NCBI GenBank assembly: GCA_036925085.1
Contig: JAUPFP010000001.1
Location: 6,452,722 to 6,516,721 of the forward strand
Reading direction: 5' to 3'
Source: Brachycybe producta
Taxonomy: Eukaryota; Arthropoda; Diplopoda; Playtdesmida; Andrognathidae
Length of the DNA: 64,000 bases
Positions 21,172 to 34,190 of this stretch are shown here, piece by piece; positions within the stretch are counted from its first letter, which is position 1, and every line of letters starts with the position of its first letter. Below the pieces are notes generated by a model. The model was given only the letters and a program-made list of their open reading frames with translations. It did not search any database and was not told where the DNA came from. Both the position numbers and the translations under genes were made by a program.

Positions 21172-24100
21172 CCATTTCTGCCGCCATTTTGTGTCCACTT
21201 TTGCCGCCATTTTGTGTCCTTTTGCCTCCATTTTGTATCTTTTTATAGCCATTTTGTGTCTATTGTTGGCGCCATTTTTGCCGCCTTTTTGTCCATTTCC
21301 GCCGCCATTTTGTGTCCATTTTTGTCGCCATTTTGTGTCCATTTTTGCCACCATTTTGTGTCCCATTTTTGTCGCCGTTTTGTGACCATTTCTGCCGCCA
21401 TTTTGTGTCCACTTTTGCCGCCATTTTGTGTCCTTTTGCCTCCATTTTGTATCTTTTTATAGCCATTTTGTGTCTATTGTTGGCGCCATTTTTGCCGCCG
21501 TTTTGTGTCCATTTTCGTCGCCATTTTGTGCCCATTTTAGTCGCCATTGTGTATTATCGTCGCCATTTTGTGTCCCAATTTCGTCGCCATTTTGTGTCCC
21601 AATTTTGTCGCCATTTTGTGTCCCATTTTGTGACCATTTTCGTCACTATTTTGTGTCCATTTTTGTCACAATTTTGTGTCCATTTTTGTCACAATTTTGT
21701 GTCCATTTTTGTCACAATTTTGTGTCCATTTTTGTCACAATTTTGTGTCCATTTTTGTCACAATTTTGTGTCCATTTCCGCCGCCATTCTGTGTCCATTA
21801 TCGCCGCCATTTTGTGTTCATTTTTGCCGCAATTTTCTATACATTTTCGCTTCTATTTTGTGTACATTTTCGTCTCCATTTTGTGTCCTCTTTGTGTATT
21901 TTCGATGCCATTTTGTGTCCATTTTCAATGCCATTTTGTCTCCATTTTCGCTGCCGTTTTGTGCCCATTTTTGCCGCCGTTTTGTGCCCATTTTCACCTC
22001 CGTTTTGTGCCCGTTTTCGCCTCCATTTTGTGCCCGTTTTCGCCGCCATTTTGTGCCCATTTTCGCCACCATTTTGTGTACATTTTTGCCGCCATTTTGT
22101 GTCCATTTTTGTCGCCACTTTGTGTCCATTTTCGCCGCCCTTTTGTGTCCACTTTCGTCATCATTTTGTCTATTTTCGTCGCCATTTTGTGTCCACTTTT
22201 GCCGCCATTTTGAGTCCACTTTTGCCGCCATTTTGAGTCTATTTTCGTCGCCATTTTGTGTCCACTTTCGCCGCCATTTTTTGTCCATTTTCGCCCCCAT
22301 TTTGAGTCCATTTTCGCCGCCATTTTGAGTCCATTATCGCCAACATTTTGTGCCCATTTTTGCCGCCACTTTGTGTCCATTTTCGCCGCCACTTTGTGTC
22401 CATTTTCGCCGCCACTTTGTGTCCATTTTCGTCGCCATTTTGTGTCCATTTTCGTCGCCATTTTGTGTCCATTTTCGCCGCCATTTTGTGTCCATTTTCG
22501 CCGCCATTTTGTGTCCATTTTCGTCACCAGTTTGTCCATTTTCGCCACCATTTTGTGTCCATTTTCACCGCCATTTTGTGTCCATTTTCACCGCCATTTT
22601 GTGTCCATTATCGCCGCCATTTTGTGTTCATTTTTGCCGCAATTTTCTATACATTTTCGCTTCTATTTTGTGTACATTTTCGTCTCCATTTTGTGTCCTC
22701 TTTGTGTATTTTCGATGCCATTTTGTGTCCATTTTCAATGCCATTTTGTCTCCATTTTCGCTGCCGTTTTGTGCCGATTTTCGCTGCCGTTTTGTGCCCA
22801 TTTTTGCCGCCGTTTTGTGCCCATTTTCACCTCCGTTTTGTGCCCGTTTTCGCCTCCATTTTGTGCCCGTTTTCGCCGCCATTTTGTGCCCATTTTCGCC
22901 ACCATTTTGTGTACATTTTTGCCGCCATTTTGTGTCCATTTTTGTCGCCACTTTGTGTCCATTTTCGCCGCCCTTTTGTGTCCACTTTCGTCATCATTTT
23001 GAGTCTATTTTCGTCGCCATTTTGTGTCCACTTTCGCCGCCATTTTGAGTCCATTTTCGCCCCCATTTTGAGTCCATTTTCGCCGCCATTTTGAGTCCAT
23101 TATCGCCAACATTTTGTGCCCATTTTTGCCGCCACTTTGTGTCCATTTTCGCCGCCACTTTGTGTCCATTTTCGCCGCCACTTTGTGTCCATTTTCGTCG
23201 CCATTTTGTGTCCATTTTCGTCGCCATTTTGTGTCCATTTTCGCCGCCATTTTGTGTCCATTTTCGCCGCCATTTTGTGTCCATTTTCGTCACCAGTTTG
23301 TCCATTTTCGCCACCATTTTGTGTCCATTTTCACCGCCATTTTGTGTCCATTTTCACCGCCATTTTGTGTCCATTTTTGTCGCCATTTTGTGTATTTTTG
23401 TTGCCACTTTGTGTATTTTTGTTGCCACTTTGTGTCTATTTCCGCCGCCATTTTGTGTCCATTTTCACCGCCCTTTTGTGCCCATTTTCGCCGCCATTTT
23501 GTGTCCACTTTTGCCGCTATTTTGTGTTCATTTCCGCCCCCATTATCGCCACTATTTTGTGTTCATTTTTCACTGTCAGTTTGTGTCCACTTTTGCCGCC
23601 ATTTTGTGTCCATTTTCACCGCCATTGTGTGTCCATTTTTGCCGCCATTTTGAGTATTTTCGCCGCCATTTTGTGTCCATTTTCGCTGCCATTTTGTGCC
23701 CATTATCGCCAACAATTTGTGCCCATTTTCGCCACCACTTTGTGTCCATTTTCGCCGCCACTTTGTGTACATTTTCGTCGCCATTTTGTGTCCATTTTTG
23801 CCAGTTTCCATTTTTGCCACTATTGTGTCCATTTTTGCCGCCATTTTGTGTCCATTTTTGCCGCCATTTTTGCCACTCTTTTGTGTCCATTTTCGTCGCC
23901 ATTTTGTGTCCATTTTTGCCGCCATTTTGTGTCCATTTTCGCCGCCATTTTGTGTCCATTTTTGCCGCCATTTTGAGTCTAATTTCGCCGCCATTTTGTG
24001 TCCATTTTCGCCGCCATTTTGAGTCCATTTTCGCCGCCATTTTGTGCCCATTATTGCCAACATTTTGTGCCCATTTTCGCCGCCACTTTGTGTCCATTTT

Positions 24101-26520
24101 CGCCGCCACTTTGTGTCCATTTTCGCCGCCACTTTGTGTCCATTTTCGCCGCCACTTTGTGTACATTTTCGCCAGTTTCCATTTTTGCCACTATTGTTTC
24201 CATTTTTGCCGCCATTTTGTGTCCATTTTTGCCGCCATTTTTGCCACTCTTTTGTGTCCATTTTCGCCGCCATTTTGTGTCCATTTTTGCCACCATTTTG
24301 TAGCCCTTTTGCACCATTTCCGCCGCCATTTTGCGTCCATTTTCGCCACTATTTTGTGTCCATTTTCGCCGCCATTTTGTGTTCACTTCCGCCGCCATTT
24401 TGTGTCCACTTTCGTCGGCATTTTGTCCATTTCTGCTGCCATTTTGTCCATTTCTGCTGCCATTTTGTCCATTTCTGCCGCCATTTTGTGTCCATTTTTG
24501 CCAGTTTCCATTTTTGCCACTATTGTGTCCATTTTTGCCGCCATTTTGTGTCCATTTTTGCCACTTTTGTGTCCATTTTCGTCGCCATTTTGTGTCCATT
24601 TTCGCCGCCATTTTGAGTCAAAATTCGCCGCCATTTTGTGTCCATTTTCGCCGCCATTTTGAGTCCATTTTCGCCGCCATTTTGAGTCCATTTTCGCCGC
24701 CATTTTGAGTCCATTTTCGCCGCCATTTTGTGCCCATTATCGCCAACATTTTGTGCCCATTTTCGCCGCCACTTTGTGTCCATTTTCGCCGCCACTTTGT
24801 GTCCATTTTCGCCGCCACTTTGTGTACATTTTCGCCAGTTTCCATTTTTGCCACTATTGTTTCCATTTTGCCGCCATTTTGTGTCCATTTTTGCCGCCAT
24901 TTTTGCCACTCTTTTGTGTCCATTTTCGCCGCCATTTTGTGTCCATTTTTGCCACTATTTTGTAGCCCTTTTGCATCATTTCCGCCGCCATTTTGCGTCC
25001 ATTTTCGCCACTATTTTGTGTTCATTTCCGGCCGCCATTTTGTGTTCACTTCCGCCGCCATTTTGTGTCCACTTTCGTCGGCATTTTGTCCATTTCTGCC
25101 GCCATTTTGTCCATTTTCGCCGCCATTTTGTGTCCATTTTTGCCAGTTTCCATTTTTGCCACTATTGTGTCCATTTTTGCCGCCATTTTGTGTCCATTTT
25201 TGCCGCCATTTTTGCCACTCTTTTGTGTCCATTTTCGTCGCCATTTTGTGTCCATTTTCGCCGCCATTTTGAGTCTATTTTCGCCGCCATTTTGAGTCTA
25301 TTTTCGCCGCCATTTTGTGTCCATTTTCGCCGCCATTTTGAGTCCATTTTCGCCGCCATTTTGGTGCCCATTATCGCCAACATTTTGTGCCCATTTTCGG
25401 CTGCCACTTTGTGTCCATTTTCGCCGCCACTTTGTGTACATTTTCGCCAGTTTCCATTTTTGCCACTATTGTTTCCATTTTTGCCGCCATTTTGTGTCCA
25501 TTTTTGCCGCCATTTTGTGTCCATTTTTGCCGCCATTTTTGCCACTCTTTTGTGTCCATTTTCGCCGCCATTTTGTGTCCATTTTTTGCCACCATTTTGT
25601 AGCCCTTTTGCACCATTTCCGCCGCCATTTTGCGTCCATTTTTCGCAACTATTTTGTGTCCATTTTTCGCCGCCATTTTGTGTTCACTTCCGCCGCCATT
25701 TTGTGTCCACTTTCGTCGGCATTTTGTCCATTTCTGCTGCCATTTTGTCCATTTCTGCCGCCATTTTGTCCATTTTCGCCGCCATTTTGTGTCCATTTTT
25801 GCCACTATTGTGTCCATTTTTGCCGCCATTTTGTGTCCATTTTTGCCGCCATTTTTGCCACTCTTTTTGTGTCCATTTTCGTCGCCATTTTGTGTCCATT
25901 TTTGCCGCCATTTTGTGTCCATTTTTCGCCGCCATTTGTGTGTCCATTTTTGCCGCCATTTTGAGTCTATTTTCGCCGCCATTTTGTGTCCATTTTCGCC
26001 GCCATTTTGAGTCCATTTTCGCCGCCATTTTGTGCCCATTATCGCCAACATTTTGTGCCCATTTTTCGCCGCCACTTTGTGTCCATTTTTCGCTGCCACT
26101 TTGTGTACATTTTCGCCAGTTTCCATTTTTGCCACTATTGTTTTCCATTTTTTGCCGCCATTTTGTGTCCATTTTTGCCGCCATTTTTGCCACTCTTTTG
26201 TGTCCATTTTCGCCGCCATTTTGTGTCCATTTTTTGCCACCATTTTGTAGCCCTTTTGCACCATTTCCGCCGGCCATTTTGCGTCCATTTTTCACCACTA
26301 TTTTGTGTCCATTTTCGCCGCCATTTTGTGTTCACTTCCGCCGCCATTTTGTGTCCACTTTCGTCGGCATTTTGTCCATTTCTGCTGCCATTTTGTCCAT
26401 TTCTGCCGCCATTTTGCGTCCATTTTCGCCACTATTTTGTGTCTATTTCCGCTGCCATTTTGTGTTCATTTCCGCCGCCATTTTGTGTCCATTTCCGCTG
26501 TCATTTGGATGTTCATTTTT
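21172..26520 (+). repeat. 23-bp satellite, block 1 (GCCGCCATTTTGTGTCCATTTTC orientation)
   Basis: About 5.35 kb, roughly 230 units by length, of GCCGCCATTTTGTGTCCA then TTTTC. Each unit is itself two related halves (12 + 11 bp), both containing CCATTTT. Variants include GTCGCCATT, GAGTCCATT and GTGCCCATT. Higher-order copies are visible: about 0.8 kb repeated (CTATACATTTTCGCTTCTAT near 21,835 and 22,645), and about 650 bp repeated (CCCTTTTGCACCATTTCC or a variant near 24,305, 24,967, 25,602 and 26,251). Because 23 bp is not a codon multiple and the unit is stop-poor, several frames stay open for hundreds of codons. I do not regard these as genes. Confidence 0.97.
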
Positions 26521-26756
26521 CCATTTTGTTTGTGTTTTTTCATTTGTCTATTTTTTTCACTTTCATTGTTTTTTTATTTTTTTCATTTTATTTTTTCGTT
26601 TGAGACAAAAAAATTGAGAAAAAGTGAACAGAAATTGAAAAAAATGAAAAAATAGAATAAATGAAAAAAAGTGAATAAGTGAAAAAGAGGAAAAAATGAC
26701 AAAAGTGAAAAGGAGAAAATTAAAAAAAGCGTTATAGAAATTCACCAAAACTGGTA
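26521..26756. other. AT-rich spacer between inverted satellite blocks
   Basis: 236 bp. The left third is pyrimidine-rich (T/C runs with CATTTT phrases) and the rest is purine-rich (GAAAAAGTGAA and AAATGAAAAAA phrases). The junction is near 26,605 (TTCGTTTGAGACAAAAAA). The two halves are roughly complementary, so they continue the inverted symmetry of the flanking blocks in degenerate form. Confidence 0.8.
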
Positions 26757-29700
26757 ACAAAACGGCGGCGAAAATGGACCCAAAATGGCGGCGAAAATGG
26801 ACAAAAAACGGCGGCAAAAATGGACAAAAATGGCGGCGAAAATGGACAAAAAATGGCGTCAAAAATGGACAAAAAATGGCGGCGAAAATGGACAAAAAAT
26901 GGCGGCGAAAATGGACACAAAATGGCGGCGAAAATGGGACACAAAATGGCGGCGAAAATAAACACAAAATGGCGGCGAAAATGGACCCAAAATGGCGGCG
27001 AAAATGGACAAAAATGGCGCTGAAAATGGACACAAAATGGCGGCGATAATGGACACAAATTGGCGGCGATAATGGACACAAATTGGCGGCGATAATGGAC
27101 ACAAATTGGCGGCGAAAATGGACACTACAAAATGGCGGCGAAAATGGACAAAATGGCGGCGAAAATGGACACAAAATGGCGGCGAAAATGGACACAAAAT
27201 GCATGGCAGCGAAAATGGACAAAAAATGGCGTCAAAAATGGACACAAAATGGCGGCGAAAATGGACACAAAATGGCGGCGAAAATGGACACAAAATGGCG
27301 GCGAAAATGGACACAAAATGGCGGCGAAAAATGGACACAAAATGGCGGCGAAAATGGACACAAAATGGCGGCGAAAATGGACAAAAAATGGCGGCGGAAA
27401 ATGGACAAGTGGCGAAAATGGACACAAAATGGCGGCGAAAATGGACAAAAAATAGCGGCGAAAATGGACAAAAAATGGCGGCGAAAATGGACACAAAATG
27501 GCGGCGAAAATGGACAAAAAATGGCGTCAAAAATGGACAAAAAATGGCGGCGAAAATGGACAAAAAATGGCGGCGAAAATGGACACAAAATGGCGGCGAA
27601 AATGGACACAAAATGGCGGCGAAAATGGACACAAAATGGCGGCGAAAATGGACAAAAAATGGCGTCAAAAATGGACAAAAAATGGCGGCGAAAATGGACA
27701 AAAAATGGCGGCGAAAATGGACACAAAATGGCGGCGAAAATGGACACAAAATGGCGGCGAAAATGGACACAAAATGGCGGCGAAAATGGACACAAAATGG
27801 CGGCGAAAATGGACACAAAATGGCGGCGAAAATGGACAAAAAATGGCGTCAAAAATGGACAAAAAATGGCGGCGAAAATGGACAAAAATGGCGGCGAAAA
27901 TGGACACAAAATGGCGGCGAAAATGGACACAAAATGGCGGCAAAAATGGACAAGTGGTGAAAATGGACAAAAAATAGCGGCAAAAATGGACACAAAATGG
28001 CGGCGAAAATGGACCCAAAATGGCGGCGAAAATGGACCCAAAATGGCGGCGAAAATGGACCCAAAATGGCGGCGATAATGGACAAAAAATGGCGGCGAAA
28101 ATGGACAAAAAAATGGCGTCAAAAATGGACAAAAAATGGCGGCGAAAATGGACAAAAAATGGCGGCGAAAATGGACACAAAATGGCGGCGAAAATGGACA
28201 CAAAATGGCGGCGAAAATAAACACAAAATGGCGGCGAAAATGGACCCAAAATGGCGGCAAAAATGGACAAAAATGGCGCTGAAAATGGACACAAAATGGC
28301 GGCGATAATGGACACAAATTGGCGGCGATAATGGACACAAATTGGCGGCGATAATGGACACAAATTGGCGGCGAAAATGGACACAAAATGGCGGCGAAAA
28401 TGGACAAAATGGCGGCGAAAATGGACACAAAATGGCGGCAAAAATGGACACAAAATGGCAGCGAAAATGGACACAAAATGGCGGCGAAAATGGACACAAA
28501 ATGGCGGCGAAAATGGACACAAAATGGCGGCGAAAATGGACACAAAATGGCGGCGAAAATGGACACAAAATGGCGGCAAAAATGGACAGAAAATGGCGGC
28601 GAAAATGGACACAAAATGGCGGCGAAAATGGACAAAATGGCGGCGAAAATGGACACAAAATGGCGGCGAAAATGGACACAAAATGGCGGCAAAAATGGAC
28701 ACAAAATGGCGGCGAAAATGGACACAAAATGGCGGCGAAAATGGACACAAAATGGCGGCGAAAATGGACAAAAAATAGTGGCGAAAATGGACAAAAAATG
28801 GCGGCGAAAATGGACACAAAATGGCGGCGAAAATGGACAAAAAATGGCGTCAAAAATGGACAAAAAATGGCGGCGAAAATGGACAAAAAATGGCGGCGAA
28901 AATGGACACAAAATGGCGGCGAAAATGGACCCAAAATGGCGGCGAAAATGGACCCAAAATGGCGGCGAAAATAAACACAAAATGGCGGCGAAAATGGACA
29001 CAAAATGGCGGCGAAAATGGACAAAAAATGGCGTCAAAAATGGACAAAAAAATGGACACAAAATGGCGGCGAAAATGGACCCAAAATGGCGGCGAAAATG
29101 GACAAAAAATGGCGGCGAAAATGGACACAAAATGGCGGCGAAAATGGACAAAAAATGGCGTCAAAAATGGACAAAAAATGGCGGCAAAAATGGACACAAA
29201 ATGGCGGCGAAAATGGACACAAAATGGCGGCGAAAATGGACACAAAATGGCGGCGAAAATGGACAAGTGGTGAAAATGGACAAAAAATAGCGGCAAAAAT
29301 GGACACAAAATGGCGGCGAAAATGGACCCAAAATGGCGGCGAAAATGGACCCAAAATGGCGGCGAAAATGGACCCAAAATGGCGGCGATAATGGACACAA
29401 AATGGCGTCAAAAATGGACACAAAATGGCGGCGAAAATGGACACAAAATGGCGGCGAAAATGGACACAAAATGGCGGCGAAAATGGACACAAAATGGCGG
29501 CGAAAATGGACACAAAATGGCGGCGGAAATGGACCCAAAATGGCGGCGAAAATGGACACAAAATGGCGGCGAAAATGGACCAAAAATGGACAAAAAATGG
29601 CAGCGAAAATGGACAAAAAATGGCGTCAAAAATGGACAAAAAATGGCGGCGAAAATGGACAAAAAATGGCGGCGAAAATGGACACAAAATGGCGGCGAAA

Positions 29701-32700
29701 ATGGACACAAAATGGCGGCGAAAATGGACACAAAATGGCGGCGAAAATGGACACAAAATGGCGGCGAAAATGGACAAGTGGCAAAAATGGACAAAAAATG
29801 GCAGCAAAAATGGACACACAAAATGGCGGCGAAAATGGACACAAAATGGCGGCGAAAATGGACACAAAATGGCGGCGAAAATGGACACAAAATGGCGGCG
29901 AAAATGGACACAAAATGGCGGCGAAAATGGACAAAAAATGGCGTCGAAAATGGACAAAAAATGGCGGGCGAAAATGGACAAAAAATGGCGGCGAAAATGG
30001 ACACAAAATGGCGGCGAAAATGGACACAAAATGGCGGCGAAAATGGACACAAAATGGCGTCGAAAATGGACACAAAATGGCGGCGAAAATGGACAAAAAA
30101 TGGCGGCGAAAAATGGACAAGTGGCAAAAATGGACAAAAAATGGCAGCTAAAATGGACACAAAATGGCGGCGAAAATTGACACAAAATGGCGTCGAAAAT
30201 GGACACAAAATGGCGGGCGAAAATGGGACACAAAATGGCTGCGAAAATGGACAAAAAATGGCAGCAAAAATGGACAAAAAATGGCAGCAAAAATGGACAC
30301 AAAATGGCGGCAAAAAATGGACACAAAATGGCGGCGAAAATGGACACAAAATGGCTTCGAAAATGGACACAAAATGGCGGCGAAAATGGACAAGTGGCAA
30401 AAATGGACACAAAATGGCGGCGAAAATGGACAAAAAATGGCGTCGAAAATAGACAAAAAATGGCGGCGAAAATGGACAAAAAATGGCGGCGAAAATGGAC
30501 ACAAAATGGCGGCGAAAATGGACACAAAATGGCGGCGAAAATGGACACAAAATGGCGGCGAAAATGGACCACAAAATGGCAGTGAAAATGGACAAGTGGT
30601 GAAAATGGACAAAAAATAGCGGCGAAAATGGACACAAAATTGCGGCAAAAATGGACACAAAACGGCGGCGAAAATGGACCCCAAAAATGGCGGCGAAAAT
30701 GGACACAAAATGGCGGCGAAAATGGACAAAAATGGCGGCGAAAATGGACCAAAAATGGCGGCGAAAATGGACACAAAATGGCGGCGAAAATGGACAAAAA
30801 ATGGCGTCGAAAATGGACAAAAAATGGCGGCGAAAATGGACAAAAAATGGCGGCGAAAATGGACAAAAATGGCGTCGAAAATGGACAAAAAATGGCGGCG
30901 AAAATGGACAAAAAATGGCGGCGAAAATGGACACAAAATGGCGGCGAAAATGGACAAGTGGCGAAAATGGACACAAATGGCGGCGAAAATGGACAAAAAA
31001 TGGCGTCGAAAAATGGACAAAAAATGGCGGCGAAAATGGACACAAAATGGGCGGCGAAAATGGACACAAAATGGCGCCGAATATGGACACAAAAATGGCG
31101 GCGAAAATGGACAAAAAATGGCGGCGAAAATGGACACAAAATGGCGGCGAAAATGGACACAAAATGGCGGCGAAAATGGACAAGTGGTGAAAATGGACAA
31201 AAAATAGCGGCGAAAATGGACACAAAATTGCGGCAAAAATGGACACAAAACGGCGGCGAAAATGGACCCAAAACGGCGGCGAAAATGGACCCAAAATGGC
31301 GGCGAAAATGGACAAAAAATGGCGTCGAAAATGGACAAAAAATGGCGGCGAAAATGGACACAAAATGGCGGCGAAAATGGACAAAAAATGGCGTCGAAAA
31401 TAGACAAAAAATGGCGGCGAAAATGGACAAAAAATGGCGGCGAAAATGGACACAAAATGGCGGCGAAAATGGACACAAAATGGCGGCGAAAATGGACACA
31501 AAATGGCGGCGGAAAATGGACAAGTGGTGAAAATGGACAAAAAATAGCGGCGGAAAATGGACACAAAATTGCGGCAAAAATGGACACAAAACGGCGGCGA
31601 AAATGCACCCAAAATGGCGGCAAAAATGGACACAAAATGGCGGCGAAAATGGACAAAAAATGGCGGCGAAAATGGACAAAAAATGGCGGCGAAAATGGAC
31701 ACAAAATGGCGGCGAAAATGGACACAAAATGGCGGCGAAAATGGACACAAAATGGCGGCGAAAATGGACCAAAAAATGGCGGTTGAAAATGGACAAAAAA
31801 TGGCGGCGAAAATGGACAAAAAATGGCGGCGAAAATGGACACAAAATGGCGTCGAAAATGGACACAAAATGGCGGCGAAAATGGACACAAAATGGCGGCG
31901 AAAATGGACAAAAAATGGCGTCGAAAATGGACAAAAAATGGCGGCGAAAATGGACACAAAATGGCGGCGAAAATGGAACAAAAGTGGCGAAAATGGACAC
32001 CAAAATGGCGGCGAAAATGGACAAAAAATGGCGTCGAAAATGGACAAAAAATGGCGGCGAAAATGGACCACAAAATGGCGGCGAAAAATGGACACAAAAT
32101 GGCGCCGAAAATGGACACAAAATGGCGGCGAAAATGGACAAAAAAGGCGGCGAAAATTGGACACAAAATGGCGGCGAAAATGGACACAAAATGGCGGCGA
32201 AAATGGACAAGTGGTGAAAATGGACAAAAAATAGCGGCGAAAATGGACACAAAATTGCGGCAAAAATGGACACAAAACGGCGGCGAAAATGGACCCAAAA
32301 CGGCGGCGAAAATGGACCCAAAACGGCGGCGAAAATGGACACAAAATGGCGGCGAAAATGGACAAAAATGGCGGCGAAAATGGACAAAAAATGGCGGCGA
32401 AAATGGACAAAAAATGGCGGCGAAAATGGACACAAAATGGCGGCGAAAATGGACACAAAATGGCGGCGAAAATGGACAAGTGGCGAAAATGGACAAAAAA
32501 TGGCGGCGAAAATGGACACAAAATGGCGGCGAAAATGGACACAAAATGGCGGCGAAAATTGACAAAAAATGGCGGCGAAAATGGACAAAAAATGGCGGCG
32601 AAAATGGACAAGTGGCGAAAATGGACACAAAATGGCGGCGAAAATGGACAAAAAATGGCGTCGAAAATGGACAAAAAATGGCGGCGAAAATGGACAAAAA

Positions 32701-34133
32701 ATGGCGGCGAAAATGGACACAAAATGGCGGCGAAAATGGACACAAAATGGCGGCGAAAATGGACAAAAAATGGCGGCGAAAATGGACAAAAAATGGCGGC
32801 GAAAATGGACACAAAATGGCGGCGAAAATGGACACAAAATAGCGGCGAAAATGGACACAAAACTGCGGCGAAAATGGACACAAAACGGCGGCGAAAATGG
32901 ACCCAAAATGGCGGCGAAAATGGACAAAAATGGCGGCGAAAATGGACAAAAAATGGCGGCGAAAATGGACACAAAATGGCGGCGAAAATGGACACAAAAT
33001 GGCGGCGAAAATGGACAAAAAATGGCGTCGAAAATGGACAAAAAATGGCGGCGAAAATGGACAAAAAATGGCGGCGAAAATGGACACAAAATGGCGTCGA
33101 AAATGGACACAAAATGGCGGCGAAAATGGACACAAAATGGCGGCGAAACTGGACACAAAATGGCGGCGAAAATGGACACAAAATGGGGGCGAAAATGGAC
33201 ACAAAATGGCGGCGAAAATGGACACAAAATGGCGGCGAAAATGGACACAAGACGGCGACGAATTTAGGCACACAAGACGGCGGCGAAATTGTATACAAGA
33301 CGGCGGCGAAATTGTATACTAAATGGCGGCGAAAACGGACACTAAATAGCGGCTACAACGGACACAAAATGGCGGCGAAAACAGACACAAAATGGCGGCG
33401 GAAATGGACACAAAATGGCGGCGGAAATGGACACAAAATGGCGGCGAAAATGGACCCAAAATGGCGACGAATTTGTACACAAGACGGCGACGAATTTAGG
33501 CACACAAGACGGCGACGAATTTAGGCACACAAGACGGCGGCGAAATTGTATACAAGACGGCGGCGAAATTGTATACTAAATGGCGGCGAAATCGGACACT
33601 AAATAGCGGCTACAACGGACACAAAATGGCGGCGAAAACGGACACAAAATGGCGGCGGAAACGGACAAAAAACGGCGGCGGAAATGACCACAAAAAAGCG
33701 GCGAAAATGGACACAAAATGGTGGTGGAAATGGACGCAAAATGGCGGCGGAAATGGAGGCATAAAGGTGGCGGAAATGGACGTAAAATGGCGGCAAAATT
33801 GGACACAAAGTGGCGGCGGAAATGGACACAAAATGGCGACGGATATGGACACAAAATGGCGGCGGAAATGGACGCAAAATGACGGCAAAATTGGACGCAA
33901 AGTGTCGGCGGAAATGGACACAAAATGGCGGAAAAATTGGACACAAGACGGTGGCGAATTTGTATACAAGACGGCGGCGAAATTGTACACAAGACGGCGA
34001 CGAATTTAGGCACACAAGACGGCGGCGAAATTGTATACAAGACGGCGGCGAAATTGTATACTAAATGGCGGCTACAACGGACACTAAATGGCGGCTACAA
34101 CGGACACAAAATGGCGGCGAAAACGGACACACT
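26757..34133 (-). repeat. 23-bp satellite, block 2 (inverted orientation)
   Basis: About 7.4 kb, roughly 320 units by length, of CAAAATGGCGGCGAAAATGG then ACA, the reverse complement of block 1. Higher-order copies of about 1.3 kb begin near 26,757 and 28,085: the ACACAAATTGGCGGCGATAA cluster recurs near 27,050 and 28,310. The marker GACAAGTGGTGAAAATGGAC recurs near 27,950, 29,263, 30,590, 31,180, 31,523 and 32,207. Spurious open frames exceed 1,000 codons on the minus strand. No promoter, splice signal or non-repeat coding sequence was seen inside. Confidence 0.97.
33249..34133. repeat. Diverged outer edge of satellite block 2
   Basis: Units change to CACAAGACGGCGACGAATTT, ACAAGACGGCGGCGAAATTG and CTAAATGGCGGCTACAACGG types, interleaved with standard units. 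A stretch of about 300 bp (33,249-33,560) is partly repeated at 33,945-34,133. Edge divergence with homogeneous centres is the usual satellite pattern. Confidence 0.85.
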
Positions 34134-34190
34134 GAAATAGAATCCGACTTTATTTGAAATCACCAACCACACAAAAAAAAACAAGCTAAA

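Noticed and set aside
21172-26520. CRISPR array
   Set aside because: The 23-bp units are contiguous with no unique spacers, and the context is animal nuclear DNA with introns.
29034-33248. A 1,404-codon minus-strand open frame and many others over 300 codons
   Set aside because: All lie wholly within the 23-bp satellite. The peptide simply repeats every 23 residues, competing frames are equally open, and no start context, splice sites or non-repeat domain exists.
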